A stretch of DNA of 64,000 nucleotides from Thalassobius sp050633445 (GTDB taxonomy: Bacteria; Pseudomonadota; Alphaproteobacteria; Rhodobacterales; Rhodobacteraceae). Location of the stretch: contig JBOEGN010000002.1 of NCBI GenBank assembly GCA_050633445.1, forward strand, positions 1 through 64,000, read 5' to 3'. The position numbers and the translations under genes were made by a program. Position 1 is the first letter of the stretch. Each line of letters starts with the position of its first letter. Positions 1 to 8,373 of this stretch are shown in pieces. The notes under the pieces are model-generated. The model ran no database searches. It was not told where the DNA came from and worked only from the letters and a program-made list of their open reading frames with translations.

Positions 1-71
1 TCCACCTCGACGGTGGGGTTGCCGCGGCTGTCCAGAATTTCGCGCGCGTGAATGTCGATAATGGTGCTCAT
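1..71 (-). CDS. eno: Enolase, N-terminal fragment
   Basis: Only the first 23 codons lie in the window; the gene runs off the left edge. The peptide contains IIDIHAREILDSRGNPTVEV, the highly conserved enolase N-terminus. The family converts 2-phosphoglycerate to phosphoenolpyruvate in glycolysis in the cytoplasm. The ATG at 71 follows an AAGGGA ribosome-binding site. The 130 bp upstream separate it from the transporter gene, which is on the same strand but likely a separate unit. Confidence 0.93.
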   Translation of the reverse strand, partial: MSTIIDIHAREILDSRGNPTVEV

Positions 72-203
72 TGGGTATGTTCCCTTGATAAAAAGCCGTT
101 TGAGCGCGCTTTTAGTGTGCCTAGCCCCGGGTGAAAAGAGCCAAGCGCTCAAGTTTGCGCAAACGGCGTGGAATTGGTGGCAAATGGGCCGGATTTGGGT
201 GCT

Positions 204-1091
204 TTAGCTTGAAAATACAGGGGCCGCGCGTCGCGCCAAGCGCCGCTCGCGCAAGAACGCATAGAGGCCCGACGCGATGATCAGCAGCGCTCCGGCATAG
301 GTCATCAGATCGGGGCGTTCAGAAAACACCATCATCCCGAGTATCATCGAAAAGATCAGGCGCGTGTATCGGAACGGTGTAATCGCCGACGCATCGCCTG
401 TGCGGGTGGCGATCACGATGGCATAATAGCCCAGTACGCCAAAAATCACGGCACCTGCAACATGCCAGTTTTGGGTCGGCTCAGGCAGCAGCGGGGCGTT
501 CGCATTGACCAGCATCAGCAAAACACCTGCGACCGTTGCGGCGGCAAATCCGTGAAAACTGACCACATACGAGGATAAATCCGCTGGCAGTTTGCGCGAG
601 ATCAGGTCACGGGTTGCGATGGCCGCCACCGCGCCCAACACCAACAAAGAGGCGGGGTCAAATCCCTCGAGTCCCGGACGAATGATCATCAACACGCCTG
701 CAAACCCCACAAGGATTGCTGTCCAGCGGCGCCAGCCAATCTGCTCTTTCAGGAACAGGGCGGCGCCAAGGGTGATCGCCAGCGGCAAGGCCTGAAAAAC
801 TGCGGCCGCCGTGGACATCGGCACCTGCGCCAGCGCGCTGACAAAGCAAACCGAGCCCAAACTTTCGGCCAGAGTACGGATCAAAAGGATGGGCGATTGC
901 CACAGCGGTGCCATAAGAGACCGCCCCGTGCCAAGCGCAACAGTCGCGAAAATAATGGCGCCGCCCAGTCCCGTCATCGCCAGAACCTGCCCGATCGAAA
1001 AGCTTTGCGTCAGTGTCTTGAAAAACGCATCCTCAGCCGCGAACAGCGCCATGGACAGAGTGATCAATATGATCCCGCGAATATTGTGCAT
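204..1091 (-). CDS. DMT family (EamA) transporter
   Basis: About 295 residues with roughly ten hydrophobic segments arranged as two EamA repeats, the standard architecture of drug/metabolite-superfamily permeases of the inner membrane. The C-terminus ends in a basic tail rich in Arg. The substrate cannot be told from sequence. I start it at the ATG at 1091, preceded by GAGGGG at good spacing; an in-frame ATG eight codons upstream (1115) has a poorer ribosome-binding site. It is transcribed in the same direction as the fur-like gene upstream, 70 bp away. A second DMT permease sits at 7440-8318. Confidence 0.85.
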   Translation of the reverse strand: MHNIRGIILITLSMALFAAEDAFFKTLTQSFSIGQVLAMTGLGGAIIFATVALGTGRSLMAPLWQSPILLIRTLAESLGSVCFVSALAQVPMSTAAAVFQALPLAITLGAALFLKEQIGWRRWTAILVGFAGVLMIIRPGLEGFDPASLLVLGAVAAIATRDLISRKLPADLSSYVVSFHGFAAATVAGVLLMLVNANAPLLPEPTQNWHVAGAVIFGVLGYYAIVIATRTGDASAITPFRYTRLIFSMILGMMVFSERPDLMTYAGALLIIASGLYAFLRERRLARRAAPVFSS

Positions 1092-1163
1092 TGAATACGT
1101 CCCCTCGCTCGCCATTCCGCTGTAGGATGGGGCCGAACAAAGGTAAAGCGTGACGGCGCGGGA

Positions 1164-1577
1164 CTAGTTCTTTTTGACCGGAACGCCGTAGAGCTCCAGC
1201 TTGTGACCCTTCAGGGTGTAGCCCAGCTTTTGCGCGATCTTTTCTTGCAGCGCCTCGATTTCGGGGTCGCAAAACTCGATGACCTGGCCGGTTGTCATGT
1301 CGATCAGATGGTCGTGATGCTCCCGCTCGGCGTCCTCGTATCGTGCGCGGCCATCGCCGAATTCCAGCTTTTCCAATATCCCGGCTTCCTCGAACAGTTT
1401 TACCGTGCGGTAAACCGTTGCCAAAGAGATGCCCGAATCGCGGGCAGAGGCGCGCGCGTACAGTTCTTCTACATCCGGGTGGTCGTCCGATTCTTCTAAC
1501 ACAGCCGCAATGATACGGCGTTGGCCGGTCATGCGCAGGCCAATGGCCTCGCAACGGGAGGTGATCGTATCGGTCAT
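1164..1577 (-). CDS. fur: Fur-family metalloregulator (Fur/Mur type)
   Basis: 137 residues, the usual Fur length. An N-terminal winged helix is followed by the dimerisation/metal domain with the signature HHDHLIDMTTGQVIEFCDPE. There is no C-terminal CxxC zinc site, as is common in the alphaproteobacterial Fur/Mur group, where the protein often senses manganese or iron. Irr is unlikely, because its typical HPHF-type region is absent. The ATG at 1577 follows AGAGGA. Longer in-frame versions up to 1733 would run through the promoter of the divergent antitoxin gene. Choosing between Fur and Mur function needs experiments or phylogeny. Confidence 0.88.
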   Translation of the reverse strand: MTDTITSRCEAIGLRMTGQRRIIAAVLEESDDHPDVEELYARASARDSGISLATVYRTVKLFEEAGILEKLEFGDGRARYEDAEREHHDHLIDMTTGQVIEFCDPEIEALQEKIAQKLGYTLKGHKLELYGVPVKKN

Positions 1578-1652
1578 GAAAAGGCGGGTCCTCTTTTCCA
1601 TCCTATGTAAAGCCTGCGCACGGGCATTTCCAGACGGTTTTCGTCGGCTGGC

Positions 1653-1682
1653 TTGACACGTTGAGTATAAGGTATATCTTAT
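1653..1682 (+). promoter_or_regulatory. Promoter and palindromic operator of the toxin-antitoxin pair
   Basis: A perfect -35 hexamer TTGACA at 1653-1658 is followed by the inverted repeat ATAAG-GTATAT-CTTAT at 1667-1682, which overlaps the expected -10 region. It lies about 35 bp before the antitoxin ATG. An operator covering the -10 fits antitoxin autoregulation, which is usual for type II pairs. The regulator assignment is inference. Confidence 0.55.
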
Positions 1683-1717
1683 ATCCATATCAGAGCCGCC
1701 CGACAGGAGCGAAGCCA

Positions 1718-2437
1718 ATGCAAAACATGTCAAAAATCAACGCAATTTCGATCCACGACCTGACCCAAGGGGATGGAGGATTGGATATGGCGCGTTTGTC
1801 CCTGGGGGGGGTAACGCCCGCGCAGGCGTTGCATTTGGATGGCGGGCAGCAAACAGATATGCAGCTGCGCGACGGGCAAGTGGTTTTGCTGGCCAACGAA
1901 GGAGTGGACACGCGCCTGTTCGATCTGGTGCAGCGGGTGATGCGCCAGGGCGAGGCGCTGCTGGAAACCCGCCGCGAGGCGACAATCGACAAGCTGGTCG
2001 AGGCCGCGCTGGATCTGGTCCCTGCCAAACCGGCCGAGCTGCGTTTGCAAGACGCGGTGGCGCGGTTCCGTCTGAAATTCCTGCAATCCGAGCCGTGCTA
2101 TTCCAGCACCGATTTGCATATGCTTAGCGGCAGTACCGGGCGGAACCGGTCTCAGGTTGCGGCGCGGATAAAGACCAAGGGGCTGGCCTTTGCTGTGCGT
2201 CACGGTGAAAAGGATATGTTCCCGGCCTTTCAGTTTGATGCGCAGGGCAAGCCTTTGCCCATTGTAAGCAAGGTTCTGGCTGCCTTGCCGGACCGCATGA
2301 CGCCCTGGGATATCGCCGGGTGGTTCGTGCGGCGCAATCTGGATCTGGGCGGTGCCGTGCCCAAGGAACTGCTGGCTGCGGGGGATGCGCGTTTGATCCA
2401 AGCCGCCGCTCTGGCCGGGGAGGGACCCGTTGGCTGA
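1718..2437 (+). CDS. Antitoxin with Xre/MbcA/ParS-type toxin-binding domain
   Basis: 239 residues. The N-terminal 100 residues are not recognised. Residues around 110-160 (SSTDLHMLSGSTGRNRSQV) look like an HTH. The C-terminal part, from FPAFQFDAQGKPLPIVSKVL to PKELLAAGDARLIQAA, matches the toxin-binding (DUF2384) domain of antitoxins that pair with RES toxins. The start at 1718 follows AGGAG with 7-nt spacing; a TTG at 1661 in frame has no support. The RES gene follows with an 8-bp overlap. Expected role: bind and neutralise the RES toxin and repress the operon through the palindrome upstream. Confidence 0.8.
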   Translation: MQNMSKINAISIHDLTQGDGGLDMARLSLGGVTPAQALHLDGGQQTDMQLRDGQVVLLANEGVDTRLFDLVQRVMRQGEALLETRREATIDKLVEAALDLVPAKPAELRLQDAVARFRLKFLQSEPCYSSTDLHMLSGSTGRNRSQVAARIKTKGLAFAVRHGEKDMFPAFQFDAQGKPLPIVSKVLAALPDRMTPWDIAGWFVRRNLDLGGAVPKELLAAGDARLIQAAALAGEGPVG

Positions 2438-3047
2438 CCGCGGGGACCTGTCCCATGTTTCGTACGAGTTCTGGCCTGTTGACGCCCCGCTGATCCGTAT
2501 CCACGCCAGCGCGTTTCATGCCACGCAGTTCAACCCTTGTCAGGGTGATGCCACACGGTTCGCGCCCATTCACGTTGAGGGGGCCTGCGTGCCAACCATG
2601 TATGGCGCTGAAAACCTCAGGGCCGCTTTGGCCGAGACTGTTTTGCATGATGTGGATGTAGCCGACCCGTTTGCCTCGGTTCCGCAATGGCGGCTGACGG
2701 ATCGCAGCTTGTCCACAGTATCGTCAACCCGACCGCTGAAGCTGATCAAGCTCTATCGTCTGGACTTGGGCCGTATTGGGCGCGATCACGCGGAACATTT
2801 CGCCTTTGACCGGGCAGGATATGGCCTGTGTCAGACCTTGGCGGCCGATCTGTACGAGGAACACCCGGACGCCGATGGGTTGATCTGGATGTCGGTGCGT
2901 GACGACACGCAACGCGCCTGTCTGCTGTTCGAGGATCGCGTTGGCCCCTCCCTAACCAGCCAAAGCGAAGAGCCGTTAGGGCGGATGGGGCAGGCGATGG
3001 ACGCCGTTCTGGCCGAATTGGAAGCCTTGCAAATCGACGTCAGCTAG
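2430..3047 (+). CDS. RES-domain toxin
   Basis: 205 residues. The RES signature is visible: LIRIHASAF near the N-terminus, a GDATRF region, and PTMYGAENLRAALAETVLHD with the conserved Glu. RES toxins of known pairs phosphorolyse or degrade NAD+, causing growth arrest. The TTG start at 2430 overlaps the antitoxin stop by 8 bp and has an AGGGA ribosome-binding site, consistent with translational coupling. The pair sits between core genes (fur and a DEAD-box helicase) with no mobile element nearby. The family is confident; activity is unproven. Confidence 0.82.
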   Translation: MADRGDLSHVSYEFWPVDAPLIRIHASAFHATQFNPCQGDATRFAPIHVEGACVPTMYGAENLRAALAETVLHDVDVADPFASVPQWRLTDRSLSTVSSTRPLKLIKLYRLDLGRIGRDHAEHFAFDRAGYGLCQTLAADLYEEHPDADGLIWMSVRDDTQRACLLFEDRVGPSLTSQSEEPLGRMGQAMDAVLAELEALQIDVS

Positions 3048-3318
3048 GCCCGCACAGGTGAAATACCTTGACTTCTGCTCGATTGCCCCCCATTTGAGCT
3101 TCCAAGAGGCGCCCTCTGCCGCGTGAGCAGGGGCAATGCGGGTATTTGACCCGCGCCATGGGGTGCCACTCAATGATTTCCCAAAATCACGCGTGGGATT
3201 GGCCGTCAGCAACCGGTGGGTACGAGACCCCCGGAGAGCGCTTTCGGCAACCACCGAAACGGCGGGCGTTGCCCGTCACGTATGTGCTTTGCGTTCTGCA
3301 AAGCCGAAAGGACTATTC

Positions 3319-4626
3319 GTGAACCAATTCGAAATGATGGGCATCTCGCCCAAGCTGGCCGCCAGGATCGAAGCCCTGGGCCTGAAAGAGCCGACTCCGA
3401 TTCAGCAGCGCGCCATCCCTCTGGCGCTGGAAGGCCGCGACGTCATGGGCCTGGCCCAGACCGGCACCGGCAAAACGGCGGCCTTTGGCCTGCCGCTGGT
3501 TGAAATGCTGTCGGGCCTTGGCAAACCCGACAAAAAGGTCGTGCGCGGCCTGATCCTGGCCCCCACCCGCGAGCTGGCCAGACAGATCAGCGACACGCTG
3601 CGCGAATTTGTCGACGGCACCCCGCTGAAAGTGACGCTGGTTGTCGGCGGCGCGTCGATCAACTCGCAAAGCAAACGTCTGGAGCGCGGCACTGACCTGC
3701 TGGTCGCCACGCCGGGTCGTCTGATTGACCTGATGGACCGCAAGGCGCTGCGGTTGGACGAGGCGAAATTCCTGGTGCTGGACGAGGCCGACCAGATGCT
3801 GGATCTGGGCTTTATCCACGCGCTGCGCCAGATCGCTCAGTTCCTGCCCAAAGAACGCCACACCATGCTGTTTTCGGCCACCATGCCCAAACAGATGTCC
3901 GAGATCGCAGACACCTATCTAAAAGATCCCCAGCGCGTGCAGGTGAACCCTCCGGGCAAGGCTGCGGACAAGATCGACCAGTCGATCCACTTCATCGCCA
4001 AGGCGGAAAAAACCAACCTTCTGAAAGAGTTGCTGGGCGAGCACAAGGACGAGCTGTCGGTTGTTTTTGGCCGCACCAAGCACGGGATGGAACGTCTGGC
4101 GCGCACGTTGGACAAGGCCGGTTTCTCGGTTGTTGCGGTGCATGGCAACAAAAGTCAGGGCCAGCGGGAACGCGCCATTCAGGCCGTTCGCACGGGTGAG
4201 GCCAAGATTCTGGTGGCGACTGATGTTGCCGCGCGCGGGCTGGATATTCCGGCGGTGCGCCACGTGTATAACTATGAACTGCCCAACGTGCCTGAAAACT
4301 ATGTTCACCGTATTGGTCGGACTGCGCGTGCGGGTCGGGATGGCAAGGCGATCGCGCTGTGTGCCCCCGATGAAATGGGCCAGCTGAAAGACATCCAGAA
4401 GGTGATGAAGCTGACGATCCCCGTTGCGTCGGGTCGTCCGTGGGAGCCGGTGGAGCCGCAGAAAAAATCTGGTGGCGGGCGTCCGGGTGGCAATCGCCGC
4501 CGTGGCGGTAAACCCGGCGGAAACGCTGGCGGTGGCGCAGGTGGAAATGCCGGTGGAAATGCTGGCGGCAAGCCTTTCCGCGGACGCCGCAGCGGTGGCC
4601 CGAAAAGAAGCAGCCGCGCTGCCTGA
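3319..4626 (+). CDS. DEAD-box ATP-dependent RNA helicase (RhlE-like)
   Basis: 435 residues with the full motif set: Q motif (PTPIQQRAIP), motif I AQTGTGKT, PTRELARQ, TPGRL, VLDEADQML, SAT, ATDVAARGLDIP and HRIGRTARAG. The C-terminal 70 residues are a Gly/Arg/Asn-rich low-complexity tail, typical of RNA-binding extensions in RhlE-like proteins. The family remodels RNA and supports ribosome or RNA-decay functions, often in the cold. I use the GTG at 3319 after AAAGGA; the frame is open to 3136 but homologs begin near here. The 270-bp leader is long and may be regulatory. A strong terminator follows. Confidence 0.92.
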   Translation: MNQFEMMGISPKLAARIEALGLKEPTPIQQRAIPLALEGRDVMGLAQTGTGKTAAFGLPLVEMLSGLGKPDKKVVRGLILAPTRELARQISDTLREFVDGTPLKVTLVVGGASINSQSKRLERGTDLLVATPGRLIDLMDRKALRLDEAKFLVLDEADQMLDLGFIHALRQIAQFLPKERHTMLFSATMPKQMSEIADTYLKDPQRVQVNPPGKAADKIDQSIHFIAKAEKTNLLKELLGEHKDELSVVFGRTKHGMERLARTLDKAGFSVVAVHGNKSQGQRERAIQAVRTGEAKILVATDVAARGLDIPAVRHVYNYELPNVPENYVHRIGRTARAGRDGKAIALCAPDEMGQLKDIQKVMKLTIPVASGRPWEPVEPQKKSGGGRPGGNRRRGGKPGGNAGGGAGGNAGGNAGGKPFRGRRSGGPKRSSRAA

Positions 4627-4642
4627 TCAGTGAAATGCGGGA

Positions 4643-4677
4643 AACGGGGCAGGGGAAACCTTGCCCCGTTTTTGTTT
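4643..4677 (+). terminator. Rho-independent terminator after the DEAD-box helicase
   Basis: A GC-rich stem (AACGGGGCA pairing with TGCCCCGTT) with a loop of about 10 nt is followed directly by a T-rich run. It sits 17 bp after the helicase stop and just before the convergent antiporter gene. Confidence 0.85.
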
Positions 4678-4684
4678 GGCCGGG

Positions 4685-5947
4685 TTAGACCAGTTCGGGC
4701 TCGCGACCGACTTTGGCGGCCAGCTTGCCTACGCTCAACCCTTGCACCACGATCGAGAAGACGACCACCACATAGGTTGCCGTCAGGATCAGCGGTTTCC
4801 ATTCATTGTCTGGCAAGGCCAAGGCCAGCGCGACCGAAATACCGCCCTTCAGCCCGCCCCAGGTCATGATCGGAATGACGCCCGGCCCAAACTTGCGCGG
4901 TCCTCCCAGGATCATGATCGGCACAGCAACGGCGGCCAGACGCGCCACCAGCGCCAGCGCGATGGCCAGCACGCCGGCCGTCAGATACGAGGTTTCAAAG
5001 GCGACGGCGAAGACCTCGAACCCGATCAGCAGGAACAGGACGGCGTTCAGGATTTCGTCGACCAGTTCCCAAAAGGCATCGACATATTTGCGGGTCTCTT
5101 CGGACATGCCGTGCTTGGCGCCGATATCTCCGATCAACAGACCCGCACACACCGCCATGATCGGGGCCGAGACATGCAGCCAAACGGCCAGCTCGTAGCC
5201 TCCGAACGCCAGGCCCAGTGTCAGCAGCACCTCGAGCGGATAGTCATCAATGCGGCGCATCACACGGAACACCAGCCAGCCCAGAACGATGCCCAGAATG
5301 GCACCGCCTGCGGCCTCTTGCAGGAACAGCGTCACCGCGAATTCCGCATCCGGGGCGTGGCCCTCCGCCCCGTGCCCTCCGGCGGCAGGAAAGGCCATTG
5401 CGACCAGCACAAGATACACAACATAGCCGACGCCATCGTTGAACAAGGATTCGCCCGCGATCTTTGTTTCCAATGACTTACGCAGGCTGGCCCCGCGCAG
5501 AACGCCCATCACCGCGACCGGATCCGTGGGCGAGATCAACGAGCCGAACACAAGCGCCACCATCAGCGGCATCCCCGTGATCCAGCTGAACCCAACGCCC
5601 ACAATCGCGGTGGACAGACCCACGCCCAAGGTCGCCATCAGAACGACGACCTTCCACTGTGCTTTCAGATCGGCCAGCTTTACGTGCAATGCGCCCGCGA
5701 ACAGCAACAGGCCCAGCATGCCCTCGAGCAGCGCGTCAGAGAAATCAATGCCCAGGATGACGCTGCGTGCCGTGTCAGCCATGCCCAGCGATGGCACAAA
5801 AATATCCACCACCAACACGCCGACCGAGGCCAGCAGCGACACCACCAGAATACCAATGGCCGAGGGGAGTTTCAGGAACAGATAGTTGAAGGCACCAAAC
5901 ACACCGGCCAACACGATCAACAACGAGGTGATTTGCAGGAAATTCAT
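4685..5947 (-). CDS. CPA1-family Na+(K+)/H+ antiporter
   Basis: 420 residues with about 12 hydrophobic segments. The hallmark motifs SPTDPVAV and ESLFNDGVGYV are present; in the CPA1 (NhaP/YjcE-like) family these contain the ion-binding acidic residues. A polar insert follows transmembrane segment 6 (AAGGHGAEGHAPDAE). It exchanges monovalent cations for protons at the inner membrane, fitting a marine bacterium. It is convergent with the helicase gene and monocistronic as far as can be seen. Cation preference cannot be inferred. Confidence 0.88.
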   Translation of the reverse strand: MNFLQITSLLIVLAGVFGAFNYLFLKLPSAIGILVVSLLASVGVLVVDIFVPSLGMADTARSVILGIDFSDALLEGMLGLLLFAGALHVKLADLKAQWKVVVLMATLGVGLSTAIVGVGFSWITGMPLMVALVFGSLISPTDPVAVMGVLRGASLRKSLETKIAGESLFNDGVGYVVYLVLVAMAFPAAGGHGAEGHAPDAEFAVTLFLQEAAGGAILGIVLGWLVFRVMRRIDDYPLEVLLTLGLAFGGYELAVWLHVSAPIMAVCAGLLIGDIGAKHGMSEETRKYVDAFWELVDEILNAVLFLLIGFEVFAVAFETSYLTAGVLAIALALVARLAAVAVPIMILGGPRKFGPGVIPIMTWGGLKGGISVALALALPDNEWKPLILTATYVVVVFSIVVQGLSVGKLAAKVGREPELV

Positions 5948-6022
5948 AGAGGACAGACTCGTTTTAAAATTTACACAGGTTTTCCATGGCCTAGCACGAA
6001 TGGTGGTGTCGCGACAGGTGCT

Positions 6023-6721
6023 TTAGGCCGGGCTCAGATCGACCCAGACGGGCAAATGATCACTGGCGACGCGGGCGGGCTGAGCGATGTGAACGCCGGT
6101 ATCCAAGGCCTTTAGTGTCGCAGAGATCGCGAACCGGTCCAGCGGGGCCACAGGGCGCAGCGCGGGAAAACTGGGGCGCGCTGGCAGGAAATCCTGCCCC
6201 TGCAGAAGCGCATCCATCGGCCTGTCCGACCCCCATTCGTTGAAATCTCCGGCGATGATGGTGGGCATGTCTGGCAAATCCTGCAAGGCCCGCGCGATGG
6301 CCGCGATTTGCAACAGACGATAGCGACGGATCAAGCCCAGATGCACGCCGATCACTCTGAGCGGCCCAATCGCAGTGTCCAGATCCGCCCGTATCGCGCC
6401 GCGTGGTTCCAGCCCCGGCAGGTCAATATGGCTGGTGCGCAGCAGGCCCACGCCCGGTCGCACCAGCATCGCATTGCCGTGCCAACCCAGCGACCCGCCG
6501 GGCTGCCCGAATGGCAGAATGCTCCAGCCGTCCTCTTCGATCATCTCGTGGGGCAGGGCCGAGGGGCGCGGGGGCAGGCGTTTGTCCGCCTCTTGCAAGA
6601 CGACGATCTGGGCCTCAAGCGCACGGATAACCGTCAGCGACCGATCTGGCCGCCGCCGCAGGTCCATCCCGACGCATTTCTGAAGGTTATAGCTTGCAAT
6701 ACGAAGGCAAGATGCTCTCAT
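6023..6721 (-). CDS. Endonuclease/exonuclease/phosphatase family protein
   Basis: 232 residues carrying the EEP fold motifs: RIASYNLQKCVG at the N-terminus, VLQEADKRLPPR with the metal-binding Glu, AGDFNEWGSDR, and the terminal SDHLPVWVDL. Members hydrolyse phosphodiesters in nucleic acids or lipids; the substrate is open. I start it at the ATG at 6721 (GGAG just upstream) rather than the TTG at 6775. It is divergent from the membrane-protein gene at 6761 with only about 40 bp between, so the promoters overlap. Confidence 0.8.
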   Translation of the reverse strand: MRASCLRIASYNLQKCVGMDLRRRPDRSLTVIRALEAQIVVLQEADKRLPPRPSALPHEMIEEDGWSILPFGQPGGSLGWHGNAMLVRPGVGLLRTSHIDLPGLEPRGAIRADLDTAIGPLRVIGVHLGLIRRYRLLQIAAIARALQDLPDMPTIIAGDFNEWGSDRPMDALLQGQDFLPARPSFPALRPVAPLDRFAISATLKALDTGVHIAQPARVASDHLPVWVDLSPA

Positions 6722-6760
6722 ACTCTCCACTACAACACGCACAAAAGAGGATGTCACGGG

Positions 6761-7408
6761 GTGTTCGGCGAACAAGCATGGCTGACGCGGATCATATGGA
6801 TCCTGCTGCTGGTTTTGGCAGCATGGGCGCTGGTAACCATGCGCCTGTCATTGGCCTTTGTGGCGTTGCTGACGCTGGGTGTGTCCTTGGCGCCGGTACT
6901 ATTGGCGCGCTGGGTGCAGGTCACGGTGCCCCCAGGCTTCATCGCGGCGATTGTTGTGTTTGTGTCTGGAACATTGTTCCTGGGCGAAAGCTTTGATTTC
7001 TACACGCGCTTTTGGTGGTGGGATATCGCCATGCATGGCGGCAGCGCCGTGGGGTTCGGGCTGATCGGCTTTGTCCTGATTTTCATGATGTTCCAGGGCG
7101 ACAGATTCGCTGCCCCCCATATCGTCGTCGCCTTTTTCGCGTTCTGTTTCGCAATGACAGTCGGTGCCGTATGGGAGATTTTCGAGTTCGCGATGGACCA
7201 GCTGTTTGGCCTGAACATGCAGAAATCGGGCCTGCTGGATACCATGGGCGATCTGATCGTAGACACGGCGGGGGCGTTGTTTGGGGCGGCGTGCGGTTGG
7301 CTCTACCTTAAGGGGCAGGATTACGGCGGGCCGGTGCGGATGATTGACGACTTTGTGCAGCGCAATCCGCGGTTTTTCCGCAGGCATCGCGATCACAAAG
7401 ACGATTGA
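6761..7408 (+). CDS. Integral membrane protein, YjdF-like
   Basis: 215 residues with about five to six hydrophobic segments. A conserved-looking cluster reads WWWDIAMHGGSAVGFG, then VGAVWEIFEFAMDQLFG and DTMGDLIVDTAGALFG, the Asp/His/Glu pattern of the DUF2238/YjdF group of inner-membrane proteins, whose function is unknown. The GTG at 6761 has an AAAGAGG site 10 nt upstream. The same frame is open to 6308, but that part overlaps the divergent phosphatase gene and has no coding character. Confidence 0.7.
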   Translation: MFGEQAWLTRIIWILLLVLAAWALVTMRLSLAFVALLTLGVSLAPVLLARWVQVTVPPGFIAAIVVFVSGTLFLGESFDFYTRFWWWDIAMHGGSAVGFGLIGFVLIFMMFQGDRFAAPHIVVAFFAFCFAMTVGAVWEIFEFAMDQLFGLNMQKSGLLDTMGDLIVDTAGALFGAACGWLYLKGQDYGGPVRMIDDFVQRNPRFFRRHRDHKDD

Positions 7409-7439
7409 CCCGGCCTAGGGCGCACGATCTTCTGCGCGG

Positions 7440-8318
7440 ATGGAGCGAAAAGACAGAATCGATACATTCGGCGCCACATCCCTGATGGTCTTCAGCTTGT
7501 TGCTGGCAATCAATCAAGTGGTCGTCAAGCTGGGCAATGCCGGGTTTCAGCCTGTCTTTATGGCGGGGATACGCTCGGTCGGGGCGCTGGTCGTTCTGCT
7601 GATCTGGATGAGGTGGCGCGGCATCCCCCTTAAGATACGCAAGCGTACGGTTTGGCCGGGGCTTTTGCTGGGTGTGCTTTTTGCAGTCGAATTCATCATG
7701 CTGTTCTGGGCGCTGGATCACACCACGGTCTCGCGCGCGTCGCTGCTGTTTTACACAATGCCAGTGATACTTTCGATCGCCGCACATTTCCTGCTACCCA
7801 GAGAGCGCCTGACCCCGATGCGCATCCTTGGCCTTGCCTGTGCCATCGGCGGCGTCGCGCTGGTGCTGTCCGGCAGGCCAAGCGGAGGAGAGGCCAGCCT
7901 GGCCGGAGATCTGGCCGCCTTGGCCGGGGCCGCGTGCTGGGCGGGGCTTGCGTTGACTTTGCGTCTGTCGCCACTTTCACAGGAACGGGCCGAGACGCAA
8001 TTGTTGTGGCAACTGGCCGTTTCGGCGGTATTGCTGTTGCTGGCTGCGCCCTTTTTTGGCCCGTTTCTGCGCGAGCCGACGCTGTGGCATGTGGCTGGGA
8101 TGGTCTATCAGATCGTCGCCATTGCCAGTTTCGGATTCCTGGCTTGGGTGTTTTTGTTGGGCGTCTACCCGGCGTCCAGCGTGGCCAGCTTTGCCTTTTT
8201 AACCCCGGTTTTGGGGGTCGGAATGGGCTGGCTGCTGTTAGGGGACGAGCTGGGGCTGAACGTGATCGCCGCCCTGGTTTTGGTCGCGCTTGGGATCGTG
8301 TTGATCAATCGCCGATAG
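7440..8318 (+). CDS. DMT family (EamA) transporter
   Basis: 292 residues with about ten transmembrane segments in two EamA repeats, lying 31 bp downstream of the YjdF-like gene on the same strand and probably co-transcribed. Its sequence is unlike the DMT protein at 204-1091 beyond the general fold, so the two are separate subfamilies rather than a recent duplication. The ribosome-binding site before the ATG at 7440 is weak. The substrate is unknown. Confidence 0.82.
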   Translation: MERKDRIDTFGATSLMVFSLLLAINQVVVKLGNAGFQPVFMAGIRSVGALVVLLIWMRWRGIPLKIRKRTVWPGLLLGVLFAVEFIMLFWALDHTTVSRASLLFYTMPVILSIAAHFLLPRERLTPMRILGLACAIGGVALVLSGRPSGGEASLAGDLAALAGAACWAGLALTLRLSPLSQERAETQLLWQLAVSAVLLLLAAPFFGPFLREPTLWHVAGMVYQIVAIASFGFLAWVFLLGVYPASSVASFAFLTPVLGVGMGWLLLGDELGLNVIAALVLVALGIVLINRR

Positions 8319-8346
8319 GGCAGCGATTGGGGCAAGGTCGGGATTT

Positions 8347-8371
8347 GGGTATTTTTGCCAAGAAGAAACGG
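8347..8371 (+). repeat. 25-bp dispersed intergenic repeat, copy 1
   Basis: A 25-bp sequence starting GGGTATTTTTGCCAAG lies between two convergent genes. It is repeated exactly, in inverted orientation, at 11298-11322. A shorter related piece (GGCCAAAATACCC) occurs near 25390-25403 and a degenerate one near 32972-32985. Its placement next to gene ends suggests a dispersed intergenic element of this lineage. Confidence 0.6.
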
Positions 8372-8373
8372 CT

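Noticed and set aside
3048..3318. Extra N-terminal domain of the DEAD-box helicase
   Set aside because: The frame is open to 3136, but the translated part has no similarity to helicase N-termini, and a good GTG start with a ribosome-binding site lies at 3319; treated as leader.
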